From NCBI GenBank assembly GCA_945878375.1, contig CAMDWG010000005.1, positions 1 through 64,000 on the forward strand: 64,000 nt of DNA, given 5' to 3'. Positions 11,215 to 19,144 of this stretch are shown piece by piece. This DNA is from Roseomonas mucosa (GTDB lineage: Bacteria > Pseudomonadota > Alphaproteobacteria > Acetobacterales > Acetobacteraceae). Every line of letters begins with the position of its first letter. Position 1 is the stretch's first letter. The notes beneath the pieces are model-generated. The model saw only the letters and a program-made list of their open reading frames with translations. It did no database searches and was not told the DNA's origin. Both the position numbers and the translations under genes were made by a program.

Positions 11215-12468
11215 ATGGCCTCCGGCAAGGACCTGCCCGTGTCGCCGCTGATGCTGCCCATGCCGGAGATGCCGCCCGTGCCGGGCGTGCAGATCGCCAC
11301 CGGCATGGCCGGCATCCGCTACAAGGGGCGGGAGGATGTCACGATGATGACCTTCCCCGCCGGCACCACGGCGGCGGGCGTCTTCACGAAGAACCAGTGT
11401 CCGGGCGCGCCGATCGACTGGTGCCGCACCGCGCTGAAGGGCGGCAAGGCCCGTGCGCTGGTGGTCACCGCCGGCAATTCCAACGTCTTCACCGGCAAGG
11501 CGGGCCGCGAGACCTGCGCCGCGACGGCCAAGGCCATGGCCGGCCTCGCCGGCTGCAAGCCAAATGAGGTCTTCCTGGCCTCCACCGGCGTGATCGGCGA
11601 AAAGCTGCCGACCGAGAAGCTGACCGCCGCGCTGCCGGCCGTGCATGGCGCGCTGCGTGACGATCTCTGGGCGCATGCCGCCCGCGCCATCATGACCACC
11701 GACACCTTCCCGAAGGCCGCGACCCGCACCGCGCAGATCGGCGGCGCGACGGTGACGGTCAGCGGCATCGCCAAGGGCAGCGGCATGATCGCGCCCGACA
11801 TGGCGACGATGCTGTGCTTCCTGGCGACGGATGCGAAGGTGCCGGCGGCGGTGCTGCAGAAGATCCTGTCCAAGGGGTCCGACCGCAGCTTCAACTGCGT
11901 GACGGTGGACAGCGACACCTCCACCTCCGACACGGTGCTGCTGTTCGCGACCGGCGCCGCGAAGCATCCGCGCATTCCGGCCGAAGGCGGCCCAGGGGCG
12001 AACAGCATGCTCCGCGACTTCACCCGTGCGGTGCATGAGGTGTTGATGGACCTGGCGCTGATGGTCGCGCGCGACGGGGAAGGCGCGCAGAAGCTGATCC
12101 GCATCGATGTGGCCGGCGCGGTCTCTGCGAAATCCGCGCATCGCATCGGTATGGCGATCGCCAATTCGCCGCTGGTGAAGACCGCCATCGCGGGGGAGGA
12201 CGCGAATTGGGGCCGCATCGTCATGGCCGTCGGCAAGTCCGGCGAGCCGGCTGATCGCGACAAGCTCTCGGTCGGCGTGGGCGGCACCTGGATGGCGCGG
12301 GACGGCGAGATCGTGCCGGGCTACGACGAAGCCCCGGTTGTCGCGCATATGAAGGGCCGGGAGGTCGTGATCAGCGTCGATATCGGCCTCGGCCGCGGCA
12401 AGGCCACGGTGTGGACCTGCGATCTGACGCATGGCTACATCGACATCAACGGGGCGTATCGGTCCTGA
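11215..12468 (+). CDS. argJ: Bifunctional ornithine acetyltransferase / N-acetylglutamate synthase
   Basis: ArgJ recycles acetyl groups in arginine synthesis by moving them from N-acetylornithine to glutamate, and in bifunctional forms also uses acetyl-CoA. The 417-residue proenzyme cleaves itself before the nucleophile threonine, seen as Thr198 in the APDMATML motif, to give alpha and beta chains. The oxyanion motif STGVIGEKLP (about 123-132) is intact, and the C-terminus is the usual THGYIDINGAYRS. argC lies far away in the same window, so arginine genes are scattered. Its 3' end overlaps the next gene's putative start. Confidence 0.97.
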   Translation: MASGKDLPVSPLMLPMPEMPPVPGVQIATGMAGIRYKGREDVTMMTFPAGTTAAGVFTKNQCPGAPIDWCRTALKGGKARALVVTAGNSNVFTGKAGRETCAATAKAMAGLAGCKPNEVFLASTGVIGEKLPTEKLTAALPAVHGALRDDLWAHAARAIMTTDTFPKAATRTAQIGGATVTVSGIAKGSGMIAPDMATMLCFLATDAKVPAAVLQKILSKGSDRSFNCVTVDSDTSTSDTVLLFATGAAKHPRIPAEGGPGANSMLRDFTRAVHEVLMDLALMVARDGEGAQKLIRIDVAGAVSAKSAHRIGMAIANSPLVKTAIAGEDANWGRIVMAVGKSGEPADRDKLSVGVGGTWMARDGEIVPGYDEAPVVAHMKGREVVISVDIGLGRGKATVWTCDLTHGYIDINGAYRS

Positions 12469-13520
12469 CCGCCGAAGACGCCCTGATCCCGCCGCCCTTC
12501 GAGGCGCTGCGGACCGACCGCCTGACGATCCGCCCCCTGCGGGCGGAAGACGCCGCCTCGCTGCATCGGCTGGTCAATGACTGGGATGTGGCGAAGACCC
12601 TCGCGCGCGTGCCCTTCCCCTATCCGCGCGACCTGGCGGATGAATGGATCGCCTCCACCCACGCTCAGATGGCGGAAGGCCGCGCCTGGCACCTGGCGAT
12701 CACCGGCCTCGGCGCGGCGGGGGAGGAAGCGCTGGTCGGCTGCGTCGGCCTGACGCTGGATGCGGAAGGGCGGACCGCCGAACTCGGCTACTGGATCGGG
12801 CGCAAATCCTGGGGACAGGGCTTCGGGCCGGAAGCGGCGGGGCGCGTGGCGCGCTGGGCGCTGGCGAATCTCGATATCGAGAAGCTGGTTGCCTCCGCCC
12901 TGGTGGAGAATGAACGCAGCCAGGCGCTGCTGCGCCGCATCGGCTTCCGCCGGGTGGGAGAGGGGGCGGCCGATTTCCTCTGCCGTGGCCCGGCGATGCC
13001 GGTGGTGCTGTTCGAGATGGGCCGCACCGACCTGCCATCCGACCCCCCCGGCCCCGCGGCGCCGAGCCCCAACGCGCCGCTGCGGACGACACCGGACACG
13101 ATGCCGGATGCCGCACCGGGCAAGCGGATCGTGCTGGTTTCCGCCGTCGCGCTGATCGACAGCGACGGGCGCGTGCTGCTGGCGCGCCGGCCGGAAGGCA
13201 AGGCGCTGGCGGGGTTGTGGGAATTCCCCGGCGGCAAGGTGGACCCCGGCGAGACGCCGGAAGCCGCGCTGATCCGCGAGCTGAAGGAAGAACTCGGCAT
13301 CGATGTGGCGGAAAGCTGCCTCGCGCCCTTCGCCTTCGCGTCCCATGGCTATGACAAGTTCCATCTGTTGATGCCTCTCTATCTCTGCCGGCGCTGGGTG
13401 GGCGTGGTGACGGGGCGGGAAGGGCAGGCGCTGGCCTGGGTCCGGCCGCAGAAGCTGGCCGAGTATCCGATGCCCCCGGCGGACAAGCCGCTGGTCGCCC
13501 TGTTGCGGGATTTCCTGTAA
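12411..13520 (+). CDS. Fusion protein: GNAT acetyltransferase + MutT-type NUDIX hydrolase
   Basis: One frame encodes two domains. Residues ~30-205 form a RimJ-like GNAT domain (RTDRLTIRPLRAEDAASLHR, then GYWIGRKSWGQGFGPEAAGR and the VENERSQALLRRIGFRR end). After a Pro/Ala linker (~210-235), residues ~240-369 form a NUDIX domain with the box GKVDPGETPEAALIRELKEE, the MutT type that removes oxidised dNTPs. No stop or frameshift separates them. The start is uncertain: GTG 12411 lies inside argJ, while the only nearer candidate is CTG 12465 overlapping the argJ stop. I recall this domain pairing in other Rhodospirillales, so it is probably a real bifunctional protein. Confidence 0.88.
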   Translation: MDLRSDAWLHRHQRGVSVLTAEDALIPPPFEALRTDRLTIRPLRAEDAASLHRLVNDWDVAKTLARVPFPYPRDLADEWIASTHAQMAEGRAWHLAITGLGAAGEEALVGCVGLTLDAEGRTAELGYWIGRKSWGQGFGPEAAGRVARWALANLDIEKLVASALVENERSQALLRRIGFRRVGEGAADFLCRGPAMPVVLFEMGRTDLPSDPPGPAAPSPNAPLRTTPDTMPDAAPGKRIVLVSAVALIDSDGRVLLARRPEGKALAGLWEFPGGKVDPGETPEAALIRELKEELGIDVAESCLAPFAFASHGYDKFHLLMPLYLCRRWVGVVTGREGQALAWVRPQKLAEYPMPPADKPLVALLRDFL

Positions 13521-13544
13521 GCTCAGGCAGTTTCCGGAGGTCGC

Positions 13545-14306
13545 ATGTCGGCAGTATCCCCCACCGCCTGCCTGCTCGTGATCGGCAACGAGGTGCTGTC
13601 GGGTCGCACGCGCGATGCGAATGTCCAGTTCCTCGCGACCCGCCTGGGCGAGATCGGCATTCCGCTGCGGGAAGTCCGCGTGATCCCCGATGTGCGGGCG
13701 ACGATCATCGCCACGCTGAACGAGGTGCGGGCGAAATTCGACCACGTCTTCACCACCGGCGGCATCGGGCCGACGCATGACGACATCACCAGCGAATGCG
13801 TCGCCGCCGCCTTCGGCGTGCCGTGGGAGGCGCAGCCGGAGGCCTGGGCACGGCTGGACCGTCATTACCCACCGGGCGAGTTCAACGCGGCGCGGCAGCG
13901 CATGGCGACGATGCCGCGCGGGGCGACGCTGATCGACAACGCCATCTCCATCGCGCCGGGCTTCACCATCGGCAATGTGCATGTGATGGCCGGCGTGCCG
14001 CGCATCATGCAGGCGATGTTCGAAAGCCTGGCGCCGAGCCTGGAAGGCGGGCCGCCGGTCGCGTCCCGCACCGTGCATGCCGATGGCGTGATGGAAGGGC
14101 GGATCGCGGAGGGGCTGGCGGCGATCCAGGCGCGCTGGCCGGCGCTCGATATCGGCAGCTACCCCTATTACCGCATGGGCGGCGGCGGCGTGGCGCTGGT
14201 GGCGAAGGGCGCGGAGGCCGCGGATGTCGAGGCTGCGGCGCACGACATCACGACGCTGCTGCGCGCGATGGGCGCGAAGCCGGTGCCGGGCGAGCCGCCG
14301 ACGTAG
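13545..14306 (+). CDS. CinA-like molybdopterin-binding domain protein
   Basis: A 253-residue protein of the MoCF/CinA N-terminal family. The first strand CLLVIGNEVLSGRTRDAN and the motif TTGGIGPTHDD (about residues 70-80) are the family hallmarks shared with MoaB/MogA. It lacks the C-terminal CinA deamidase domain, so it is the short form often named competence/damage-inducible protein A. Function in this short form is not established; nicotinamide-nucleotide or ADP-ribose pyrophosphatase activity is known for full CinA proteins. Start ATG 13545 has CCGGAGG upstream. It is 24 bases after the NUDIX fusion and probably co-transcribed. Confidence 0.85.
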   Translation: MSAVSPTACLLVIGNEVLSGRTRDANVQFLATRLGEIGIPLREVRVIPDVRATIIATLNEVRAKFDHVFTTGGIGPTHDDITSECVAAAFGVPWEAQPEAWARLDRHYPPGEFNAARQRMATMPRGATLIDNAISIAPGFTIGNVHVMAGVPRIMQAMFESLAPSLEGGPPVASRTVHADGVMEGRIAEGLAAIQARWPALDIGSYPYYRMGGGGVALVAKGAEAADVEAAAHDITTLLRAMGAKPVPGEPPT

Positions 14307-14354
14307 GGCGCGGTTTCTGGGAGGGGGCGCGACCAACCTTCCCGAGACCCCGCC

Positions 14355-15326
14355 CTATTCCTCGAACTTCGCCAGCCGAACCGCGGTGTGACCGCGCATC
14401 GCCCAGGGGCTTGGCATCACCAGCAGGCAGTCGTCATGCGGCGTGCGGAGTTCCTGTTCGCCGTCCAGCGCGATCAGCGTGTTGCGCCGCGCGATCACCT
14501 CCCCGCCCCGGTAGCCGCGCAGGAAGGCGAAATCGGCGGTCTGCGCCGTGACCGTGCGCGTCACCCGCGCCACGCGGCTGGGCGGCAGCGCCGCCTCGGG
14601 CGGCAGCGGCGCATCCTCCGCCGCCATGCCCAGGCGGCGCAGCAGCCGCGCGGCGGTGTCCTCCATCTGGCGCAGCGTCTCCGGCGCCCAATGCGGGCCG
14701 GCTTCCAGCAGCAGGGCCTGCGCGCCGGCGCGGAACCGCGCATGGTCGATGATCCGCAGCCCCGCCGCATGCCCCTCGTCGCAGACGACGAGAGGCGGCG
14801 TGCCCAGCGCGCGGCCGAGATCCCGCGCCCCCGCGCCGGGCCCGGCCAGGAAAAGCGGGTCCGACGGCCACAGCATCGAATGCAGGTCGAGCAGCACATC
14901 GGCCTGCCGCACCAGCGGCAGCAGCGCCCGCGCGCGTTCCAACTCCGACGACCGGCGCGTGCCGGCCAGCGTCTCCTCGGCCCAGACGCGGTTCAGATCC
15001 TCGTCCACGAAGCGGCTCGCGGTGGGGTCGGCGGGGTCGAAGCGGTCGAAGGCGGCGAGGTTCGCGAAGCAGAGCGTCAGCGTCCCGCGCCGGGGCCGGA
15101 TGCCCGCGCGCAGCCAGCGCGACAGCAGCAGCGCGCCGGCGATCTCATTCCCATGCACCAGCGCGGTCACCAGCAGATGCGGGCCGGGCTCGGTGGCGGC
15201 GAAGCGCCAGGCGCCGGCGATGCCGGTATTGCCGGCGCGCCAGGGCGCGAGATCGGGCAGCGGCAGCCGGACATCGAGGTCGGGCAGCGCGTGATCCTGG
15301 CTCGGCATCCCCATCTCGGCGCGCAT
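14355..15326 (-). CDS. Succinylglutamate desuccinylase/aspartoacylase-family zinc deacylase
   Basis: A 323-residue cytosolic enzyme with the zinc-site motifs of the M14-related AstE/AspA family: VHGNEIAG (first His and Glu), FVDEDLNRVW (substrate-binding Asn-Arg), and LLDLHSML (second zinc His). It probably hydrolyses an N-acyl amino acid; the precise substrate is not readable. No arginine-succinyltransferase genes are nearby, so the astE assignment is not supported. Start ATG 15326 is the first of two in frame (a second Met is at codon 5). Confidence 0.85.
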   Translation of the reverse strand: MRAEMGMPSQDHALPDLDVRLPLPDLAPWRAGNTGIAGAWRFAATEPGPHLLVTALVHGNEIAGALLLSRWLRAGIRPRRGTLTLCFANLAAFDRFDPADPTASRFVDEDLNRVWAEETLAGTRRSSELERARALLPLVRQADVLLDLHSMLWPSDPLFLAGPGAGARDLGRALGTPPLVVCDEGHAAGLRIIDHARFRAGAQALLLEAGPHWAPETLRQMEDTAARLLRRLGMAAEDAPLPPEAALPPSRVARVTRTVTAQTADFAFLRGYRGGEVIARRNTLIALDGEQELRTPHDDCLLVMPSPWAMRGHTAVRLAKFEE

Positions 15327-15520
15327 GTCAGGCCGCGCTCCGACCGCGCGTGATCCGCTGGGCGCAGGCTATGCCGCGACGGGCTGTGCCGAACGCCACC
15401 GGCCGCGCCAGATCATCGATCGCGTCGAGACCCGCCCCCATATCCCCTGCCGCCTTCCTTTGCAGAGCAGTCTATACGCTCGCCCGGCGGTGGCAAATCC
15501 GGGCGCCGTCACACGCCGTT

Positions 15521-15573
15521 CAGCGTCTGCCGCGCGCCTCCGCGACTCAGCGTCTGCCGCGCGCCTCCGCGAC
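15521..15573. repeat. 27-bp tandem duplication across a stop codon
   Basis: Two adjacent copies (15521-15547, 15548-15573) are identical over 26 bases with a period of 27. The second copy encodes the last eight residues of the DsbA-like protein plus its TGA. The first copy lies just past the stop in the same frame, so readthrough would add a copy of the same nine codons. This is a recent slippage-type duplication. Confidence 0.85.
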
Positions 15574-16326
15574 GAGGCGTTCCAACTGCTGGAGATCCAC
15601 CGCCCCCGGCACCAGCACCGCCGCGCCGGGCCCGCCGGGGCCGCCGACGATCAGCGCCGGCGTGCCCTGGATGCCGAGCGACTGCGCGAGGCGCGTATTC
15701 GACTCGATCCGCCGCGCGATGGCCGGATCGTCCATCTCCCGCCGCAGCCGCGCCCAGTCCAGGCCGATGCGGCGCGCGAGGTCCTGCAGCACCTGCTCCG
15801 TCGGTTCCCCGCGCAGGGTCAGCAGCGCATCCTGCAGCGCCGCGTAGCGCCCCTGGCGATGGGCGGCGAGCAGCGCGCGCGCGGCGAGCTGGCTGTTCGG
15901 GCCGAGCACCGGCAGGTCCTTCATCACCACGCGGATGTTGCCGTCGCGGCGCAGCAGCGCGTCCAAAGACGGGTGCAGCTGCTTGCAGAAGCCGCAGCGT
16001 GCATCGAAGAACTCCACGATGGTCACATCGCCGCGCGGATTGCCGCGCGTGGGGTCGGCGGCGTCGGCGAACAGCGCGTCCGCCTGTCCGACGATGGCGG
16101 CGCGGCCGGCCGTGCTGCGATCCCGATCCTCGGCCTCCTGCAGCGCGACGATGGCGTCGCGCAGGATCGATGGGTCGTCCCGCAGCGCCCGGCGCAGCAC
16201 CTCCACCACCTCCGCGCGCTGCGCCTCGGTCAGTCCCTGCGCCGTGGCGGCGGGCGTGGTCCAGGCGAGCGCCAGGGGCAGCAGGCCGAGGCAGAGGATC
16301 AGGGCGTGGGATATGCGTCGCATCAT
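15547..16326 (-). CDS. Periplasmic DsbA-family thiol:disulfide oxidoreductase (Com1-like)
   Basis: The start is at the ATG ATG pair preceded by AGGAAAGGGG (codon one at 16326); an in-frame ATG five codons earlier lacks it. A signal peptide covers residues 1-30 (cleavage near ATAQ-G). A helical N-terminal part follows, then a thioredoxin-like domain with the active site Cys111-Gly-Phe-Cys114 in FFDARCGFCKQLHP. The cis-proline loop is seen as GIQGTPALIVGG. The type resembles DsbA/Com1 proteins that keep or isomerise disulfides in the periplasm. Total 259 residues. The C-terminal nine codons are duplicated beyond the stop. Confidence 0.9.
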   Translation of the reverse strand: MMRRISHALILCLGLLPLALAWTTPAATAQGLTEAQRAEVVEVLRRALRDDPSILRDAIVALQEAEDRDRSTAGRAAIVGQADALFADAADPTRGNPRGDVTIVEFFDARCGFCKQLHPSLDALLRRDGNIRVVMKDLPVLGPNSQLAARALLAAHRQGRYAALQDALLTLRGEPTEQVLQDLARRIGLDWARLRREMDDPAIARRIESNTRLAQSLGIQGTPALIVGGPGGPGAAVLVPGAVDLQQLERLVAEARGRR

Positions 16327-16379
16327 CCCCTTTCCTCGCACGACCGCCCGGGGCGTGCCAGCGCGAAGCCGCCCCGCTT

Positions 16380-17777
16380 CTATCGCCTGGGGCGGTAGGA
16401 CAGGTTCTCCGGCTCCGTCGCGTTCACCAAGTCCTGCGCGCGCAGGCGCATCGGGCCGGGTGGCAGGGCCTGTTCCGCCCGCTGCGCCAGCATCCGCGCC
16501 GTGCGCGCATCGCCGCGCAGCAACGCTTCCTCGGCCAAAGCGAGGTCGGCCTGCGGCAATTGGCCGAGCCGCCCGCGGGCGATGCCCATCTGGCGCCAGG
16601 CGAAGGGGCTCTCGCGTTCGGTCCTGAGCGCCGCCTCCAGCTCCGCGACCGCCTGGCGCAGCTGGGCGGGCTGGCCTAGCTCCATCAGCACGCGGGCATG
16701 GTTCAGCCGGATCAGCCCTTCCTCGGGCGCGAGCCGGGCGGCGGTGGCGTAGGGCCCGAGCGCTTCCGCCGCGCGCTGGCCTTCGAACAGGATCTGGCCT
16801 TGCAGCTCATGCAGCCAGGGGCTCGATGGCGTCTCCCGCAGCAGGGTCTCCAGCACGGCCAGCGCCTCTGCCGTGCGGCCGGAGCGGAACAGGGCGATGG
16901 TGCGAGCGTAGCGCGCCGGGGCGCCGGTGTCGCTTTCGGGGTAGCGGCGCCAGGTGTTGGCGGGCAGGTCGATGAAGCCGTCGATCTTCGCCCGCACCAT
17001 GGCAAAGGCGCCCTCCAGCCCGGTGGGCAGGGCAGCGTCGGCGGCAGGCGACCGCGCCAGCTGTTCCCGCACGAAGGTCAGCCGGTCGCGCGACAGCGGA
17101 TGGGTGCGGAAATAGGGGTCCTGCCGTGCGGCGGCGAGCAGTTCCTGGTCCAGCAGCCGTTCCAGCAGCCGCTCCAGCCCGCGCGCGGACCAGCCGAGCC
17201 GTTCCAGATAGTCGATTGCGGCCTGGTCGGCGGCCTGTTCCTGGCTGCGGGTGAAGGCCAGGAATTCGCCCATCGCCATCGCCTGCCCGCCCAGCATCCC
17301 TGCCGCCGCCGCGCCCGACTGGCCGGAGGCGACGGCCGCTGCGCCGCCGAGCAGCATCGCCCCCAGCCCGCGCAGCATCGCCGCCCGCATCTCCTCCGGC
17401 AGCCGGATCAGGTGGCCGCCGGCGATGTGGCCGGTCTCATGCGCCAGCACGCCCACCACTTCCGAGGCCGACGCCGCCTGTTGCAGCAGCCCGGTATGGA
17501 GGAACATGCGGTTGCCCGTGGCCACGAACGCGTTTATGGCCCGGTTCTGGATGAGTGTGATGCGGACGAGGCGCGGGTCCACGCCGGCGGTTCGCAACAG
17601 GGGATGCGACATGCGGCGGAGCAGATGCTCCGTCTCGGCATCCCTGATCGTGACGATGCGCTGCGGGGGAGCCTGCGCCGCGGCCGGGGCTGCCACGGCG
17701 CCGAGCATGACGAGGGCAAGCAGGATGCGGAGCAGCGCGGTGGGGCAGGGCCAGCGGCAGTCCATCGGGCGGCGCAT
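16380..17777 (-). CDS. Periplasmic M48 metalloprotease with TPR tail (BepA/YfgC-like)
   Basis: A 465-residue protein with a signal peptide (ALLRILLALVMLGAVAAPAAA). The M48 zinc motif is His113-Glu-Thr-Gly-His117, and the third ligand lies in the SQEQAADQAAIDYL stretch. A C-terminal half of helical repeats looks like TPRs (about residues 285-450, starting at ARYARTIALFRSGRTAEALAVL). BepA proteins of this layout degrade misassembled outer-membrane proteins such as LptD. The start is taken at 17777; a second ATG is four codons later. It is divergent from the gamma-glutamyltranspeptidase-like lipoprotein, with only ~46 bases between starts. Confidence 0.9.
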   Translation of the reverse strand: MRRPMDCRWPCPTALLRILLALVMLGAVAAPAAAQAPPQRIVTIRDAETEHLLRRMSHPLLRTAGVDPRLVRITLIQNRAINAFVATGNRMFLHTGLLQQAASASEVVGVLAHETGHIAGGHLIRLPEEMRAAMLRGLGAMLLGGAAAVASGQSGAAAAGMLGGQAMAMGEFLAFTRSQEQAADQAAIDYLERLGWSARGLERLLERLLDQELLAAARQDPYFRTHPLSRDRLTFVREQLARSPAADAALPTGLEGAFAMVRAKIDGFIDLPANTWRRYPESDTGAPARYARTIALFRSGRTAEALAVLETLLRETPSSPWLHELQGQILFEGQRAAEALGPYATAARLAPEEGLIRLNHARVLMELGQPAQLRQAVAELEAALRTERESPFAWRQMGIARGRLGQLPQADLALAEEALLRGDARTARMLAQRAEQALPPGPMRLRAQDLVNATEPENLSYRPRR

Positions 17778-17823
17778 GGCGCGCAGCCTAAGCGTATTTC
17801 GTGCCCCGGCGAAGCCAGTTTCC

Positions 17824-19140
17824 GTGAGAGGCGGCGCGGCGGCGGCGCTCGCCCTGATGCTGGCGCTGCCTGGCTGCAGCCTGTTCGAATCATCCGGTGA
17901 CAGCGCCGCGGCCAATGCGGCGCCGGGCCAGGAAGGCTTTGTCCGCGGCTTCCTGGGCCATGCCGTGGCCGATGAGCCGCTCGCCGCGGTTTCTGCGCGC
18001 AACGTGCTGTCGTCCGGCGGCAATGCCGCCGATGCCGCGACGGCGGCGGGCTTCATGATGGCGGTCACGCTGCCGTCGCGCGCCGGGCTCGGCGGCGGCG
18101 GCGCCTGCCTGGTCTTCGATCCGCGTCGCGGGGCGACCGAGGCCATCGTCTTCACCCCGGGCGCCCGGCAGGCCCCGCCGCGCGGCGCCGACCGCCCGGC
18201 GGCGGTGCCGATGATGGCGCGCGGGCTGTTCGCGCTGCATGCCCGCAACGGCAGCGGCAATTTCGAGGTGCTGACCGCCCCGGCCGAGGCCGCCGCGCGG
18301 CTCGGCACGGATGTCAGCCGCGCGCTGGCCACCGATCTCGCGGCCGTGGCCGGGCCCTTGCTGGCCGATCCCTGGGCGGCGTCGGTCTTCGCCGGCCCGG
18401 GCGGGCGGCCGCTCGCGCTCGGCGATCGGCTGGTGCAGCCCGATCTCGGCGCGACGCTGGCCTCGCTTCGGACGGCGGGCATCGGCGATCTGCACCAGGG
18501 TGCGATGGCGCGCCGCCTGGCGGAGGCCTCGGTGCCCGCCGGCGGCGGGCTGACGGTGGAGGAACTCCGCGCCTCCGTGCCGCGCGTCGCGCCGCCGGTG
18601 CAGGTGGTGCGGGGGACGGACACGATCTCCTTCCTGCCGGCGGATGTGCCGGGCGGGCAGGCGAGCGCGGATGCCTTCGCCGGCCAAGCGCCGGCGGCGG
18701 CGGGTGCGCTGCCGGCCTCGGCGGGGCTGGTCGTGGTGGACCGCAACGGGATGGCGGTCTCTTGCGCCTTCACGATGAACAACCTGTTCGGCACGGGCCG
18801 CGTGGCGCCGGGCACCGGCATCCTGCTGGCCGCCGCGCCGGGGATCGGCCAGGTGCGGCCGCCGCTGCTGGCGGCCGGCATCGCCCATGTCCCGAACACC
18901 CGCGCCTTCCGCGCGGCGGCGGCGGGCAGCGGCCAGGCGGCCGCCCCGCTGGCGGTCGGCGGTGCGCTGGCCGCCGCGCTGCGCGGCGCGGTTGCGACGA
19001 CGGCGCTCGCCGGCGTGCCGGAGCCTGGGCGCGGCCTGCTCGTCACCTGCCCGCGCACCCTGCCGGGTGCCGCCGAAAGCTGCACGGCCGCCGCCGATCC
19101 GCGCGGCGCCGGGCTCGCGCTCGGCAGTTCCGAGCGATAG
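17824..19140 (+). CDS. Gamma-glutamyltranspeptidase-like lipoprotein, probably non-catalytic
   Basis: Start GTG 17824 is chosen because it gives an ideal lipoprotein signal: MRGGAAAALALMLALPGC with the lipobox Cys at residue 18. An ATG at 17776 is possible but would overlap the divergent start. The body resembles GGT: SARNVLSSGGNAADAATAAG and LPSRAGLGGGGACLVFDP match the N-terminal large-subunit signature, and VVDRNGMAVSCAFTMNNLFGTG matches the small subunit. The Thr-Thr-His (or Thr-x-His) just before VVDR, which carries the autoprocessing nucleophile, is replaced by an Ala/Ser/Gly run. At 438 residues it is shorter than GGTs (~550). It is likely a surface protein with a lost or altered activity. 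Confidence 0.72.
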   Translation: MRGGAAAALALMLALPGCSLFESSGDSAAANAAPGQEGFVRGFLGHAVADEPLAAVSARNVLSSGGNAADAATAAGFMMAVTLPSRAGLGGGGACLVFDPRRGATEAIVFTPGARQAPPRGADRPAAVPMMARGLFALHARNGSGNFEVLTAPAEAAARLGTDVSRALATDLAAVAGPLLADPWAASVFAGPGGRPLALGDRLVQPDLGATLASLRTAGIGDLHQGAMARRLAEASVPAGGGLTVEELRASVPRVAPPVQVVRGTDTISFLPADVPGGQASADAFAGQAPAAAGALPASAGLVVVDRNGMAVSCAFTMNNLFGTGRVAPGTGILLAAAPGIGQVRPPLLAAGIAHVPNTRAFRAAAAGSGQAAAPLAVGGALAAALRGAVATTALAGVPEPGRGLLVTCPRTLPGAAESCTAAADPRGAGLALGSSER

Positions 19141-19144
19141 GCCG

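Noticed and set aside
16380-19085. 901-codon minus-strand frame running through the GGT-like gene
   Set aside because: Only the part up to the ATG at 17777 is the M48 protease; the upstream half is antisense to the GGT-like lipoprotein.
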